DNA of 64,000 nt from Anodontia alba (taxonomy: Eukaryota > Mollusca > Bivalvia > Lucinida > Lucinidae). Below the pieces are notes generated by a model. It searched no databases. It saw only the letters and a list, made by a program, of their open reading frames with translations, and had not been told where the DNA came from. A program made the translations under genes and the position numbers. Location of the stretch: the NCBI GenBank assembly GCA_964016985.1, contig OZ024826.1, forward strand, positions 62,440,910-62,504,909, written 5' to 3'. Of this stretch, positions 9,784 through 21,289 are shown one piece after another (the first letter of the stretch is position 1; every line of letters begins with the position of its first letter).

Positions 9784-11953
9784 TCAGAACTTTGTGGAGG
9801 ATGAGGCAGATTTGGTGGAGGGGGACTGTCTCATGTTACTACTCCTCTTCTGGAAGTCCTTTCTAGTGTTAGACATATAGGACTGTGACTGATTCTTAGA
9901 CCAATATGGTTGGTTTTGTTTACATCTAGAATTTTTTGTAGGCTGTCTAGGTTTCCCAAAAGGACCTGTAGCCGTACAGGATGATTTCTGAGACTGTATA
10001 GTCATATTATTGGCGGAAAGAGCTGGAAATCTATGCTATTGTGCTTCCAGATTAGATTTTGCTACTTCCTTGATCTTATTGCCAAATAATTGCTGAGAAT
10101 TAATTGGAGCATTTCTCAGTGCATGACTGGAATGATCTATAAGAAGTTTCGAAGAGGCTATAGCTGCATAGCGTTGAGCCTGAAATAATTCTATGGCAAA
10201 GATAGTGGACATAGCTGTAGCATGTTTGATAGACTTGGCCCTGCGTCCAAGAGTCTGGACAAGGCATTAACCGACACAGACTCTTGTTGCAGACATTGAT
10301 AAGCTACAGATGTAATAGATTGGTATAGGAATTAATAGCCACTAGACTACAGGCTCTTTTTTCCCATACTTCCATGTTCTTCACTAGAACAGAATATTTG
10401 CCCCTGCTAGAAATGTCTATTTGCGAAGCGTCAGCATCTAGAGGGGGAATATTTTGAGTAGGAAAATATTGTGCTTTACTCGTATAATATTTAAGAGGAG
10501 CCAAAGATTTAAAAAATTGTTAAGAACATGTCCAATCTTGACTAAGTTTATCCATGTCAAGTTTACTTTGGATATACTTGGTAGTATTTTCTACCAATTT
10601 AGATTGAGGGAGAACTGGCAATGGAGTAGAACGAGTCCATAAGCAGTTGAATTCCCAATAGGGGCTTGGAGGGAGTATGAATTTCCGAAGGTCTAGGACA
10701 CATCTACTCCGGTAATAATCTGAAGACTTCATTGATAGCTTTATCAAAGGACCCGGATTCTTGTTCAGAGTCTGACCCCGTCCTTCGAAGCCTGATGCAC
10801 AGAATTATCAAATGGTAAATTCTGTGATTCCCCTGTAACCCTGTCATGCTGTACTGTAGTATGCTAACAGCCTGAGGAGAGGGATGTCTGGATCTTTGAT
10901 ACTGACTATAGCCTTTAATAGAATCAGTAGAGGAAGAAGGACATCGGTGTCTCCTCTTCTTATGAGAATGTTTTGACTTATTTTGACTTCCTACTTCTTT
11001 TCTGCAAAGACAAAGATGCAGATGAAGAAGAGGAGGAAGATGAAGAAGAAATATATCCCCCTATTTCTTTGTTTTGATTTAGGTAGATCTCCTCTACTAG
11101 GCTTTTTAAGTGAAGTAGAGCTATTAGACTTCCAAGTATTTGTAGGCGGTTCGATAACAATACTTCGGTCTGGCATAGTATTGAAATCTGGCTCCAAAGG
11201 CAATAAAAGTCTTTGATTATTCATGGAGCTTGGAGGTTCATTATTAGCAACTGATTACTCCATGCTAAAAGATTGCCTATAATCGGCTACCCAGTATCCG
11301 GTGCCTAATGCTTGATGCTCATTACCCCGTCCCTGGTGCCCGATAACTGGTATTTGATGACCAGTGACTGGTGACTGGTGAAAGAGTCAGTTGCCTGGAG
11401 ACCGGTGCCTAGTGACCGCTGTCTGGAGGTCAGTACTCATTGACTGGTGCCCGGTGACTGGTGTTCTATACTCAATGACCGGCTGACTGGTGACCAGTGA
11501 CTGGTGAAGCTGACTGCCCAGTGACTGGTGGCCAGTGCCTGGTGGGCTTACGCAATGAATGGTACGCTCATTCTTAAGGCTGTCACCATAATGGGCCTAC
11601 CTCCGGCAGTAAAGCCATGCGGGGTGGTGATCCCATGTCCTTTGTTGAAATGTCCTCAGATAAATCTGAGTTGATATTTTTTTCTTCTTCAACTCAGTAT
11701 TTGTCTTTGTCATGGTCAAGCGTCTAGAGCAGTGCAATCTTCTCTTATCTGCTAATTCCCATATGGAACCAGTCCTCACACACCAGGCATGTAGAATATC
11801 TAGAACAAAAAGAATAAGAAAGACAGTATGATTATGCCACAATGCTTTGAGATGACCGCAATCACCTCTAATGGTCAGCATCAAAGGTCGCGAAAATGTT
11901 TGACATCGGCAACGAATCGATAATATCAGAAAATCGAAACGTGAAAAATGCAA
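9784..11953 (-). pseudogene. DIRS gag-like protein, copy B (broken)
   Basis: Pieces in several frames match gag of copy A in order. They are N-terminal RGDCGHLKALWHNH (11953-11597, second half of the Cys cluster mostly lost), then LLLPLEPDF and TWKSNSSTSLKKPSR (11224-10991), a Ser-rich tract, IDISSRGKYSVLVKNMEVWEKRA (10504-10304, shown as separate short runs in the sequence), and a Lys/Asn-rich tail (10005-9784). Frameshifts and stops separate the pieces. The TGACTGG minisatellite at 11280-11550 is longer than in copy A. Confidence 0.72.
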
Positions 11954-11981
11954 AGAGAAAGAATCATCAGTGAAAGAAATA

Positions 11982-14184
11982 ACAAGAGGCCCATGGGCCA
12001 GGGTTCGCTCACCTGAGTGACATAACTACTGCAGATATGCAGATGTTATGCAACATTTTTCCAATCCTATCATCACAACAGTAGGATCAATGCGAAATTT
12101 GGGGGAAATTGGCTAAGTGGTTTCTGAAGAATCATTGTTTTATATATGTAAACAGTACAGTGGCAGGGAAATATAATAAATATAAACAAGATGACGGCCA
12201 TCTTAGATTTCCAATCAGAACAATTTTAACTACTGTTGATCTACAAGTCACTTCGATACTTTCAATATAAATGTGTATGGCCCATACAAATGCATGGGGA
12301 AGCAAATTTGACCTTGGAGGTAAAGAGGTCAAATGTCAACAGAGAACCATCATTTTAACAATTTTGGTAGATCTCCTGTCCCCCATAATTTGTGCAAAGA
12401 TTAGGGCCCAGGGCTTATTTGGTTCTGGAGAAAAAGATTTTTAAAGGTTTTTACCATACATGGCATGGCAGCCATTTTGATCAATGGACCATGCCCATTT
12501 TAGCAATCTTTCATTCTCCTGCCCAAGGAGGCTCCGCATGAAATTTGAGCAACACTGGCCCAGAGGCTTCAGAGGAAAAATCATTTGAAATTATTAACAT
12601 TTTTTCCATACAAATGTATGGGGCCCATACAAATGCATACAGAAGCAAACCTGACCTCGCCGTAAAAAGGTCAAATGTCAATGTATGACAATTATTTTAG
12701 CAACTTTGGTAGACCGCCCGTTCCCGATGATATATGCAAATATTCAGCCACAAGGCATCCTCGATTTTGGAGAACACGATTTTTAAATCTTTTTTCCCAT
12801 ACAAATGCATAGGGAAGCAAACTTGACCTTGCCGTAAAAAGGTCAAATGTCAATGTACGATCATTATTTTAGCAACTTTGGTAGACCCCCTGTCCCTGAT
12901 GATTTAAGCAAAGACTCAGCCCAAAGGCATCCTAGGTTCTGGAGAAGAAGATTTTTAAAGGTTTTTACCATATATGGGCATGGCGGCTATCTTGGTCAAC
13001 TAAACGCGACCATTTTAGCAATCTTTCATTCCCTCAACCTAAGGAGGCTCCATATGAAATTTGAACAAAATTGGCCCAGAGGCTCCAGAGGAGAAGTCGT
13101 TTGAAATTCTGAACATTTTTGCCATACAAATGCATAAGGAAGCAAAATTGACCTTACCGTAAAAAGGTCAAATGTCAATGTACTACCATTATTTTAGCAA
13201 TTTTGGTAGACCTCCCGTTTCTGTCGATATATGCAAAGATTCAGCCACAAGGCATCCTCGGTTTTGGAGAAGAAGATTTATAAAGGTTTTTCCCCTACAA
13301 ATGCATAGGGAAGCAAACTTGACCTTGCCGTAAAAAGGTCAAATGTCAATATACGACCTTTATTTTAGCAATTTTGGTAGACCTCCTGTCCCCGATGACT
13401 TATGCAAAGATTCAGCCCCAAGGCATCCTCAGTTCTGGAGAAGAAGATTTTTAAAGGTTTTTACTATATATGGGCATGGTGGCCATCTTGGTCAACGAGC
13501 CGCAACCATTTCAGCAATCTTTCATTCCCCAACCTAAGGAGGCTTCATATGAAATTTGAGCAAAATTGGCCTAGAGGCCTAGAGGCTCCAGAAGAGAAGT
13601 CGTTTGAAATTCTGAACATTTTTGCCATACAAATGCATAAGGAAGCAAAATTGACCTTGCCATAAAAAGGTCAAATGTCAATGTATGACAATTATTTTAG
13701 CAACTTTGGTAGATCTCCCGTTTCCGATGATATATGCAAAAATTCAGCCACAAGCAACCTCGGTTTTGAAGAAGAAGATTTTTAAAGGTTTTTCCCTTAC
13801 AAATGCATAGGGAAGCAAACCTGACCTTGCCGTAAAAAGGTCAAATGTCAATATACGACCTTTATTTTAGCAATTTTGGTAGATCTCCTGTCCCCGATGA
13901 CTTATGCAAAGATTCAGCCCCAAGGCATCCTCGGTTCTGGAGATTTTTAAAGGTTTTTACCATATATGGGCATGGCCGCCATCTTGGTCAATGGACCGCG
14001 ACCATTTTAGCAATTTTTCGTTCCCCCAATCTAAGGAGGCTCCACATGAAATTTGAGCAAAATTGTCTCAAGGGCTTCAGAGGAGAAGTCATTTGAAAAT
14101 GTTAACGGATGGACGCACGGACGGACAGACGACAGACGAAAAGTGATCACAATAGATCATCCTGAGCATAGCTCAGGTGAGCTA
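11982..14184 (+). mobile_element. Tandem-cored pearl/HINE-like element (CACCTGAG family) in DIRS copy B
   Basis: The start ACAAGAGGCCCATGGGCC (with its GGCCCATGGGCC stem) is followed by CGCTCACCTGAG. The end is ACGGACGGACAGACGACAGACG, then ATCCTGAGCATAGCTCAGGTGAGCTA, given here as two motifs. The 5' GCTCACCTGAG complements the 3' CTCAGGTGAGC. Immediately inside the start is CTGCAGATATGCAGATGTTATG, shared with the elements at 27852 and 44239. Flanking DIRS sequence (GAAAGAA / GAACATAAGAA) is continuous in copy A. Confidence 0.75.
12660..14060 (+). repeat. Higher-order tandem array, about 500-bp period
   Basis: The landmark AGGTCAAATGTCAATRTACGACC (or near variants) starts near 12672, 12845, 13171, 13348, 13673 and 13847. 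Spacing alternates about 173 and about 327 bp, giving a repeated block of about 500 bp present nearly three times. Each block ends in a segment with CCATATATGGGCATGG and GCCATCTTGGTCAA. Confidence 0.75.
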
Positions 14185-14284
14185 ATAAAAGAACATAAGA
14201 ATACCAGAAAAATAAGAAATATTTGGGAGAAAGAAATAAAATTAGAATTTTTTCACCCAGTAAACAAATCCTGGTTTATTTCTT

Positions 14285-14458
14285 TGTTCCACAAAAAAGA
14301 AACTGAACACATGATCAAAACAGCGGGAAAGGTGATTTCATATAGGTATTCCTCAAGGGACCTTCTGGATTAAGACTCGGGCCATTTTTCTGTGGAAGGT
14401 TTAAGTACAGAAGAGAATAGCACATTATCCATATGTTAATGTATTATGAAGTTAAAAT
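14285..14458. repeat. Right inverted terminal repeat of DIRS copy B
   Basis: AAGAAACTGAACACATGATCAAAACAGCGGG, GGGACCTTCTGGATTAAGAC and TTTCTGTGGAAGGTTTAAG match the right end of copy A and, inverted, the left end of copy C; the motifs are listed in pieces. Divergence from copy A is higher than between the arms of A. Confidence 0.82.
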
Positions 14459-14539
14459 AGATAAGTGCAGACCCTGTCATTCAGTTTCTGCTATTGTTTA
14501 CCTCCAAAATCAGATAACCTTCGACATCGAGATCTCGCG

Positions 14540-15151
14540 TTTACCTAGGTGATCAACAAGAGAAACATTCTGGTAAAAAGTTATAAAGATTGAAACAAAA
14601 CTTTGGCCTCTAGAGGTTGAACAAGGTTTGAATAAATCTTACCTAGTGACCTAGTTTTTGATTCCACATGACCCATATTCAAATTTTTCCAAGATTTCAT
14701 AAAGACAAACATTCTGGTGTAGTTTCATGATTGAAGCAAAATTGAGGCATCTAGAGGATGAACAAGGTTTTAAAAAAATTTGATCTATTAACCTAGCTTT
14801 TGACCCGACATGACCCACATTCCATTTTCACCGAGATATCATCCTGACAAGCTCTCTGGTGAAGTTTCATGAAGACTGAAGCAAAACTGTGGCCTCTAAA
14901 AGGTGAACAAGGTTTTAAAGGAATTTAACCTAGTGACCTAGTCTTTGTTCCAACACGACCCATATTTGAACTTGACCAAGATACCATCACGTCAAACGTT
15001 TTCGGAAAGTTTCATGAAGATTGAAGCAAAACTGTAGGTTCTAGAGGGTGAATAACATAAATGTTGACGAAGCACGAAAAGAGACGCACGTACGACAGAC
15101 ATAGGGTGATCACAACAGCTCACCATGTGCACTTCGTGCTCAGGTGAGCTA
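14540..15151 (+). mobile_element. Partial tandem-cored element with CAGGTGAGC 3' end
   Basis: About four units of roughly 145-150 bp (landmarks CAAACATTCTGGTG, AAGTTTCATGAAGATTGAAGC, CTCTAGAGG.TGAACAAGG) are followed by ACGTACGACAGACATAGGGTG and the hairpin AGCTCACCATG..CAGGTGAGCTAAAA. A recognisable 5' end is missing. 14459-14540 shows nothing identifiable. Confidence 0.6.
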
Positions 15152-15397
15152 AAAATGCCAGTTAAAACAGTAGTAGAGGACATTCCAAAATGTTTCTTTG
15201 ATGGATGGATGGACCTACTATAGGACATCTGCAAAAGTTTCGATGTTTAAAATTTACCAGAGCTCTCATTGATAAGCATGTCTCTAGATAAACATTTATG
15301 AAACCATGTTGTGGATACTGATAAGTACCCACATATTAGCCCGGAGAAACAAGAAAACAGTGTCTGATCTAGAGCTCTGGTATACTGTCCAACTTAC

Positions 15398-15556
15398 AGC
15401 TAAAGAAAATTCTTCTTCTACTGTGAGAAATCCTGTAGCATTGAGATCAGTAGGGCTGTGTGTGATTTTTGCCTCATGACTATCTACTGCCAGTTCTGCC
15501 AGTACAACAGCTGTCTGCGTGGAGGCGGTGAATACCTCATCTGCTGCAACCTCTTT
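15398..15556 (-). CDS. Internal exon of an unrecognised host gene (53 codons)
   Basis: On the minus strand, TTGTTGGTGTCTCTTGTAG precedes the exon and GTAAGTTGG follows it: a good acceptor and an excellent donor. The 159 bp between are open in phase 0 and translate with ordinary amino-acid use. The peptide runs from KEVAADEVFTASTQTAVVLA to NATGFLTVEEEFSLA and is acidic. Phase 0 at both ends matches the exon at 58650-58904, so the two are plausibly consecutive exons of one gene. I do not recognise a domain. The surrounding non-repeat sequence (15156-15397, 15557-15611) fits intron. No repeat family in the window resembles it, which argues against a transposon origin. Confidence 0.68.
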
Positions 15557-15611
15557 CTACAAGAGACACCAACAAAATACCCAGATAACCTAATATCCTT
15601 TTCAACATTAT

Positions 15612-15856
15612 TTAACCCTTAAAACGCCAAGAAAACCTGCATCTGAAAATGTCATCTGTTTATGTCGTCTGCTGAATTTTCTTGCAAACTTTCCAAACCT
15701 ATTTTTGCATACAGGCAAACAGTGTGGACCCTGATCAGACTGCTCCTAGAGGAGCAGTCTGATCTGGGTCCACACTGTTTGCAAAAATGACTTTTAAAAT
15801 CACAAGCAGATGACATAGCATACGATAATTGTTGTGATTGGCAGTTTAAGGGTTAA
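15612..15856. mobile_element. TTAA-flanked MITE (piggyBac-like) with central palindrome
   Basis: Target duplications TTAA are at 15612-15615 and 15853-15856. The 237-bp element between them begins CCCTTAAAACGCCAA and ends TTGGCAGTTTAAGG, with inverted termini matching except for small differences. TTAA targets and CCC starts are the piggyBac signature. At its centre is a hairpin, 15715-15746 against 15751-15782, 31 of 32 paired with a 4-nt loop. It lies 56 bp upstream of the host exon acceptor. No coding capacity. Confidence 0.75.
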
Positions 15857-15904
15857 GTCTTATTGAGATTATGGATGGGTGATGATGACAGGCTCTGTGC
15901 AATG

Positions 15905-16015
15905 AAGAGCCATACAGTCATGCGCTGAATTCTGCCTCAAGAAGGATTTGAGCCCGGGACCGTTCAACCTGAAGCTGGCAGTGCCAACCACTCAACCACC
16001 TAAACACTTCCAGTA
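15905..16015 (-). mobile_element. tRNA-derived SINE head
   Basis: Read on the minus strand, TGGTTGAGTGGTTGG resembles an RNA polymerase III A box of the Leu/Ser tRNA type, and GGGCTCAAATCC about 40 nt later resembles a B box. The spacing suits a tRNA-related promoter. A poly(A) or clear 3' end is not seen, so the copy is probably partial. Confidence 0.5.
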
Positions 16016-16029
16016 AGGACTGATACAGA

Positions 16030-16107
16030 TAGGCTGAGCAAACAGTGTAGACCCAGCTAGACACTACAAAACACAGTGACAGAACAGGATCTACACTGTT
16101 TGCCACT
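16030..16107. repeat. Imperfect palindrome of the AACAGTGTAGA family
   Basis: GCAAACAGTGTAGACCC at the left pairs with GGATCTACACTGTTTGC at the right. The outer arms match the hairpins at 5513-5580 and 15715-15782, but the middle has diverged. Confidence 0.65.
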
Positions 16108-16992
16108 TATCCAGCAGTTTTTAGATGGACTTGTCAAATTTTAAGACAACTATGGTGAGGAATTAAGGGGAATGGATACATTTTCAGGGGAGATAATTCT
16201 GTAAAAATTTCTGAAAAGAGTTCAACTCTAAAAGGAAAGAATTTGCTCCCCTTTCCCTTTGAAAAGGGATTTGGTATGGAGGAAAGCCTACAGGTGGCAA
16301 GAGTTGGCTATCTTATCAAAACTAGCAGGGGAAAACTACCAAGTATATCCAGTCATCTTAATATGTTCCAATATTTAAGGTATATACGGAAGGCACAATG
16401 TGAGATATTAGACCTGGGACACCCAATTAAAACATTGGATACTTGCTATTCTAAGAATATGATCTGATCAGATTGTGTGACTGTGCAAGCTGGTCAGTCT
16501 TTGCTGGGGACTCACGACTGAAGGTACATTCTCATGTTGCTGCTCAAATGAGCAGGTGAAGAGCCAAGTAAAATAGGCCAAGGTCAACCCAGGGTCATCA
16601 TTTATACGAACTTTGTAACAAAGGGCTCAAGTCCCTGACGCTTTGTGTCAAGTTTCAAGGTCACCTGACTTGTGGTTCTTTGTGTGTACTCCATATATGC
16701 GTATCTTAAAAAAAAAAAAGAAATAAAGTTTTACCTGGAAAGTACTACACTTGAATATTTGCATATAGAATGGTCGAACATCACTTAGAATGAAACCACT
16801 GTATAGCAATTCGTTACGGATTGCGAATTGTGAAAAACATGCATTTTATAAAGGAAGCTGTTTTGCCATGAATATCATAATAGTGACAAGACCATTTTGT
16901 AAAATGTTTAATAAAGTCAACTAAGCATACGTTTAGTATCCAAACCACAAAATGGAACAGAAGTATGATTTACTGGGAAATGATTACATTCT
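16108..16992. other. Intron-like sequence with one stray array unit
   Basis: No exon is supported. About 16560-16690 carries a single copy of the unit found at 29870-30830 (AGGTCAACCCAGGGTCATCATTTATAC...GGGCTCAAGTCC). The rest is unique to this window. Confidence 0.5.
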
Positions 16993-17813
16993 TAGCTCAC
17001 CTGAGCCTTTAGGCTCTAGGTGAGCTTATAGTATAGGCAGGCTCCGCTTCCATCTGTCTGTCATCTGTCCATCCATCGTCTACACTCTTCAAATGCCTTC
17101 TCCTCAGAAACTGCTGGGCCAATTAAAGCCAAATTTCACATGGAGCCTCAGTGAGTTAGGGGAATGAAAGTTTGTTTGCCGTATCTGAGTCACTTGACCA
17201 AGTTGGCACCCATGCCCATATATGGTAAAACGCCTTTTAAAATCTTCTTCTCCTGAACCAAAGGGCCAATGGCCCTGGGGCTTGGTATGCTGCATTTGGG
17301 CCATGAGCCCAAAAAAAGTTTGGAAAAATTATAACCTTTGGTTGACCTTCATCTTTTTTTATGGGAAGGTCAAATGTTTTTACACAGACTCCTATAGGTT
17401 AAGCTTTAAAAATCTTCTTGCCTAAAAAAAGAAGGTCCAGGTCTCACATATTTGGTATGTAGCTTTATCTTGTGGACCTCTACCAAGATTGTTCAAATTT
17501 TAGCCCTGGGGTCAAAATGGCCCCACCTCAGAGGTCACTTGTTTTTCATAGACTCATATAGGGAAAACGCTTCAAATGTCTTCTCCCGAATATCTGCTGG
17601 GCCAAACAAAGCCAAATTTCACATGGAGCCTTAATGGATAGGGGGAACAAAAGTTTGTTCACCACATCTGGGTCACAGGACCAATATTGCCGCCAAGCCC
17701 AATTATTTTAAAAACCCTTTAAATATCTTCCCCAGAACCAAAGAGCAAATAAGCCTTGGGCTTGGAATGCAGCATTGGGGACATGGGCCCAATAAAGTTT
17801 GAAACAAGAGTTC
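16993..17813 (-). mobile_element. Tandem-cored element in minus orientation, 3' end at left
   Basis: TAGCTCACCTGAGCCTTTAG and CTCTAGGTGAGCTTATA form the terminal hairpin read on the minus strand. CTGTCTGTCATCTGTCCATC (the complement of the GACGGACA tract) and units with AAATCTTCTTCTCCTGAACC follow. It is continuous with 22127-22240 (CCAAT.AAGTTTGAAA joined to ATGATAACCTTGG), so the element at 17814-22126 was inserted into it. Its own 5' end is not recognisable. Confidence 0.6.
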
Positions 17814-18484
17814 CGCCAAGCGGGGCATTATACGCCCATGGCAAGTTATAAGATGTAGCACATAAACTGGTTCCTGTATAATTCAGTGCTCCGGATATAA
17901 ACTGTAAGTGGAATTACAAAAAAAATTTTAAAAATTTTCAGTGGGGCATAGCTCTGCTGATGTTTGGTGAACTGTAACCTAAGGGTCCAAGCTGGGCCAG
18001 AAATTAAGGGAGAAGTGTTCTCCCTCCTGGGAGAAGTGTTCTCCCTCCTGGGAAAATAGAGAGAAGTTTGCTGCTTTTAGGGAGAAGTGCTTTCAGACAG
18101 AGGACACACGACAGAAGCATGGCTATATTAAAAGCTCATATGAGCCTTTGGCTGATTTGTTTTTCATATACTTCAATATCGGACCAAACAATAACAAAAC
18201 AAAACAAAAAAACAAACAAACAAACAAAAAAAAAAAATGCTGCAAGAAAATTTTTTGTAAACCTTTAACTTGTTTTATACTGATTTTATTTTTGTTCATC
18301 AAGGGAGCCAACTCAGAAGAGTATTAAAAAAAAACAAAAATTTCCAAAAAGAATTATGTTAAGTTTTGATATTAGTCAAGCTTCTTAATTCTGTATCATT
18401 TCATAAATGTATTTATAAAGATTTAATGATGGCAACATTTACTTGCAAATCTAATAAAAGAAGATGTAAAAAAAAAAAAAAAAA

Positions 18485-19455
18485 ACTAGAGCTGGTGTTT
18501 GTAAAACACTATGCCCCCAACTGCCTGACTCTGACACTGCTTGACTCCAACACTGCTTGCCCGTGACGGTAACAACAGTACAAATATATGAGATTTCAAT
18601 GTTATTTTATCAAAAGTAAATAATGCTAAAATAGGAGATAATTGGGATAAGAAAAAAATATGGGTCACCTATTTTTTCATGAGGAATCAAAATATGAAAT
18701 TTCAAAATATTAGCATACATGGTTCTAAACTTATGCTATACACAATAAAGCAACTACATTAAATAGCCAGAAACTGCGAAGGGCCATAACTCCAACATTT
18801 CATTTAATTGGTTCAAAATTTTATCAGGTGATCTCCTCCTCAATCCCAATCAGTATACCAAATATCATGGCTCTGGCTTAAATACTTTTTGAGATATCTT
18901 GCTGACAAGGTCAAAATGCCTAGAACTACAAAGGGCAATAACTACGTCGATTTTTATGGAATTCCCTAAAAAACAAATCAGGTAATCTCCACATCATCCC
19001 CAATCAGCATATAATATTTCAAGACCCTAGCGTAAGTACTTTTCGAGACATCTTGCTGGCAAGGTCAAAATGCGCAGAACCGCAAAGGGCCGTAACTTTA
19101 TCAATATTTTCACGGAATTCTCTCAAAATATAATCAGGTAATTTACACATCATTCCCACTCACTATATCAAATTTAAAGAACCCAGCTTAAATACTTTTC
19201 AAGATTGCTCACAAAATTTTATTCTGATTTTTTTCAAAGGGGCATAACTCTAAACAAACATGCTGGACAAGGTAAAAAATATGGGTCAGCTATTTTTTCA
19301 TTGGGAACCCAAATATAAAATTTCAAAACCCTAGCATGCAGGGTTCTTAAGATATGGCATGCACAAAAAAGCTTGACGAACGGACAAACGGACAGATGGA
19401 CAAACCAAAGCAACATAATATGCCCCATCAATTTCATTCGAAACTGGGGGCATAA
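18485..19455 (+). mobile_element. Tandem-cored element (ATGCCCCC family), nested
   Basis: The start ACTAGAGCTGGTGTTTGTAA continues with a GTGTTTgtaAAACAC stem and then CTATGCCCCC. The end reads AATATGCCCC, a loop, then TGGGGGCATAAT; 5' ATGCCCCC complements 3' GGGGGCAT. The core has about four units of roughly 153 bp marked by AAGGGCCATAACTC. ACGGACAAACGGACAGATGG precedes the terminal hairpin. Confidence 0.72.
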
Positions 19456-21182
19456 TCAGATCTATTCATCGCTACCAATCTATTCATCAAGTTTCAAGGC
19501 TCCAGCTTCAATAGTTTTTAGATATTTTGCTGACAAGGGAAACATGCCCAAATTTACAAAGGGCCATTACTTATGAAATATTTTTCAGAATTTACACAAA
19601 AGTTAATCAGGTCATCTACTCATCATTACCAATCAATTCACCAAGTTTCAAGTCTCTAGCTCTAACAGTTTTTGAAATATTTTGCTGAAAAGATAAAAAT
19701 GTCAAAAATTACAAAGGGCCATAACTCAATAAGTATTTTTCAAAATTCTATTCAAAAGTTAATCAGGTTGTCTACTCATCACTACTTGTCTATTCATCAA
19801 GTCTCAAGGCTCTAGCTCCAAAGCTTTTTGAGATATTTTGCTGACAAGGTAAAAATGCCCAAATTTACAAAGGGCCATAACTCATGAAGTATTTTTCAGA
19901 ATTCCTTCAAAAGTTAATCAGGTCATCTACTCATCACTATAAATCTATTTATTAAGTTTCAAGGCTCTAGGTCTAATAGTTTTTGAGATATTTTGCTGAC
20001 AAGGTAAAAATGCCCAAAATTACAAAGGACCATAACTCAAGAAGTATTTTTCAAAATTTCTTTAAAAGTTAATCAGGTTGTCTACTCATCACTACCAGTC
20101 TATTCATTAAGTTTCAAGGCTCTAGCGCCAACACTTTTTGAGATATTTTGCTGACAAGGTAAAATTGCCCAAAATTACAAAGGGCCATAACTCATGAAGT
20201 AATTTTTAGAATTTCTTCAAAAGTTAATCAGGTCATCTACTCATTACTACAAATCCATTTACTAAGTTTCCAGGCTCTAGCTTTAACAGTTTTTGAGATA
20301 TTTTGCTGACAAGGTAAAACTGCCCAAAATTACAAAGGGGCATAACTCAAGATGTATATTTCAAAATTTCTTCAAAAGTTAATCAAGTTGTCTACTCATC
20401 ACTACCTGTCTATTCATCAAGCTTCAAGGCTCTAGCTTCAATAGTTTTTTTAGATTTTTTGCTGACAAGGTAAAAATGCCCAAAATTACAAAGGGCCATA
20501 ACTCACTAAGTATTTTTCAGAATTTCTTCAAAAGTTAATCAGATTGTCTACTCATCACTACCAGTCTATTCATCAAGCTTCAAGGCTCTAGCTTCAATAG
20601 TTTTTGAGATTTTTTGCTGACAAGGTAAAAATGCCCAAAATTACAAAGGGCCGTAACTCATGAAGTATTTTTCAAAATTTCTTCAGAAGTTAATCAGGTC
20701 ATCTACTTATCACTACAAATCCATTTACTAAGTTTCAAGGCTCTAGCTCTAACAGTTTTTGAGATATTTTGCTGACAAGGTATAAATGCCCAAAATTACA
20801 AAGGGCCATAACTCAAGAAGTATTTTTCCAAATTTCTTCAAAAGTTAATCAGGTTGTCTACTCATCACTACCAGTCTATTCATCAAGTTTCAAGGCTCTA
20901 GCTTCAATAGTTTTTGAGATATTTTGCTGACAAGATTGCATCCGTATTTTTTCAAAGGGCCATAACTCAGAAAAGGGGAATAATCCTGTCAAGAAAAAAA
21001 ATATGTGTCAGCTATTTTTTCATGAGGAATTCATATAAGAAATTTAAAAAACACTAGCATTCACGGTTCTAAAGTTCTGCTATGCATCAAAAAGCGTGAC
21101 GAACGGACGGGCGGACGGACGGACAGACGGACAACCCAGAAGCAATATGCCCCTCCAACTTCACTGAAGTTGGGAGCATAAA
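19456..21182 (+). mobile_element. 155-bp tandem array with GGGAGCATAA 3' end
   Basis: The landmark GGGCCATAACTC falls near 19561, 19716, 19872, 20027, 20182, 20337, 20493, 20648, 20803 and 20956: ten units with a strikingly constant 155-156 bp period. The array is followed by GGACGGGCGGACGGACGGAC and the hairpin ATATGCCCCTCCAACTTC / GAAGTTGGGAGCATAA. Its 5' end is not identifiable; it may have been displaced by the neighbouring element. Confidence 0.78.
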
Positions 21183-21289
21183 AAAAAAATCAATTACTTG
21201 CCCATATGGCCATAACTTAAGTTATTTGCAAAAATACTGATTATAAAATAAAATTTGCACACTACTGTCTCTAAACAATATGCTGCGAA

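Larger units (their letters stand above)
9591..14458 (-). mobile_element. DIRS-type retrotransposon, copy B (gag half only)
   Basis: From about 9600 the sequence parallels copy A from about 5060: GAGAGGACCCAT..., AATTCTCCCCA.T.TTCCACAAAGT..., TTGGCTTTCAGAACTTTGTGGA. It continues through the gag region to a right terminal repeat at 14285-14458. Reverse transcriptase, RNase H and recombinase are absent, so the copy is truncated at the left. It is not interrupted where copy A carries the 5732-7243 element, but has its own insertion at 11982-14184. Confidence 0.83.

Noticed and set aside
16243..16467. 74-codon open frame
   Set aside because: No splice sites in phase with the host exons, on the wrong strand, and no recognisable motif.
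19561..20956. CRISPR-like array
   Set aside because: The regular period is a fully homologous 155-bp tandem unit, not short repeats with unique spacers, and the genome is eukaryotic.
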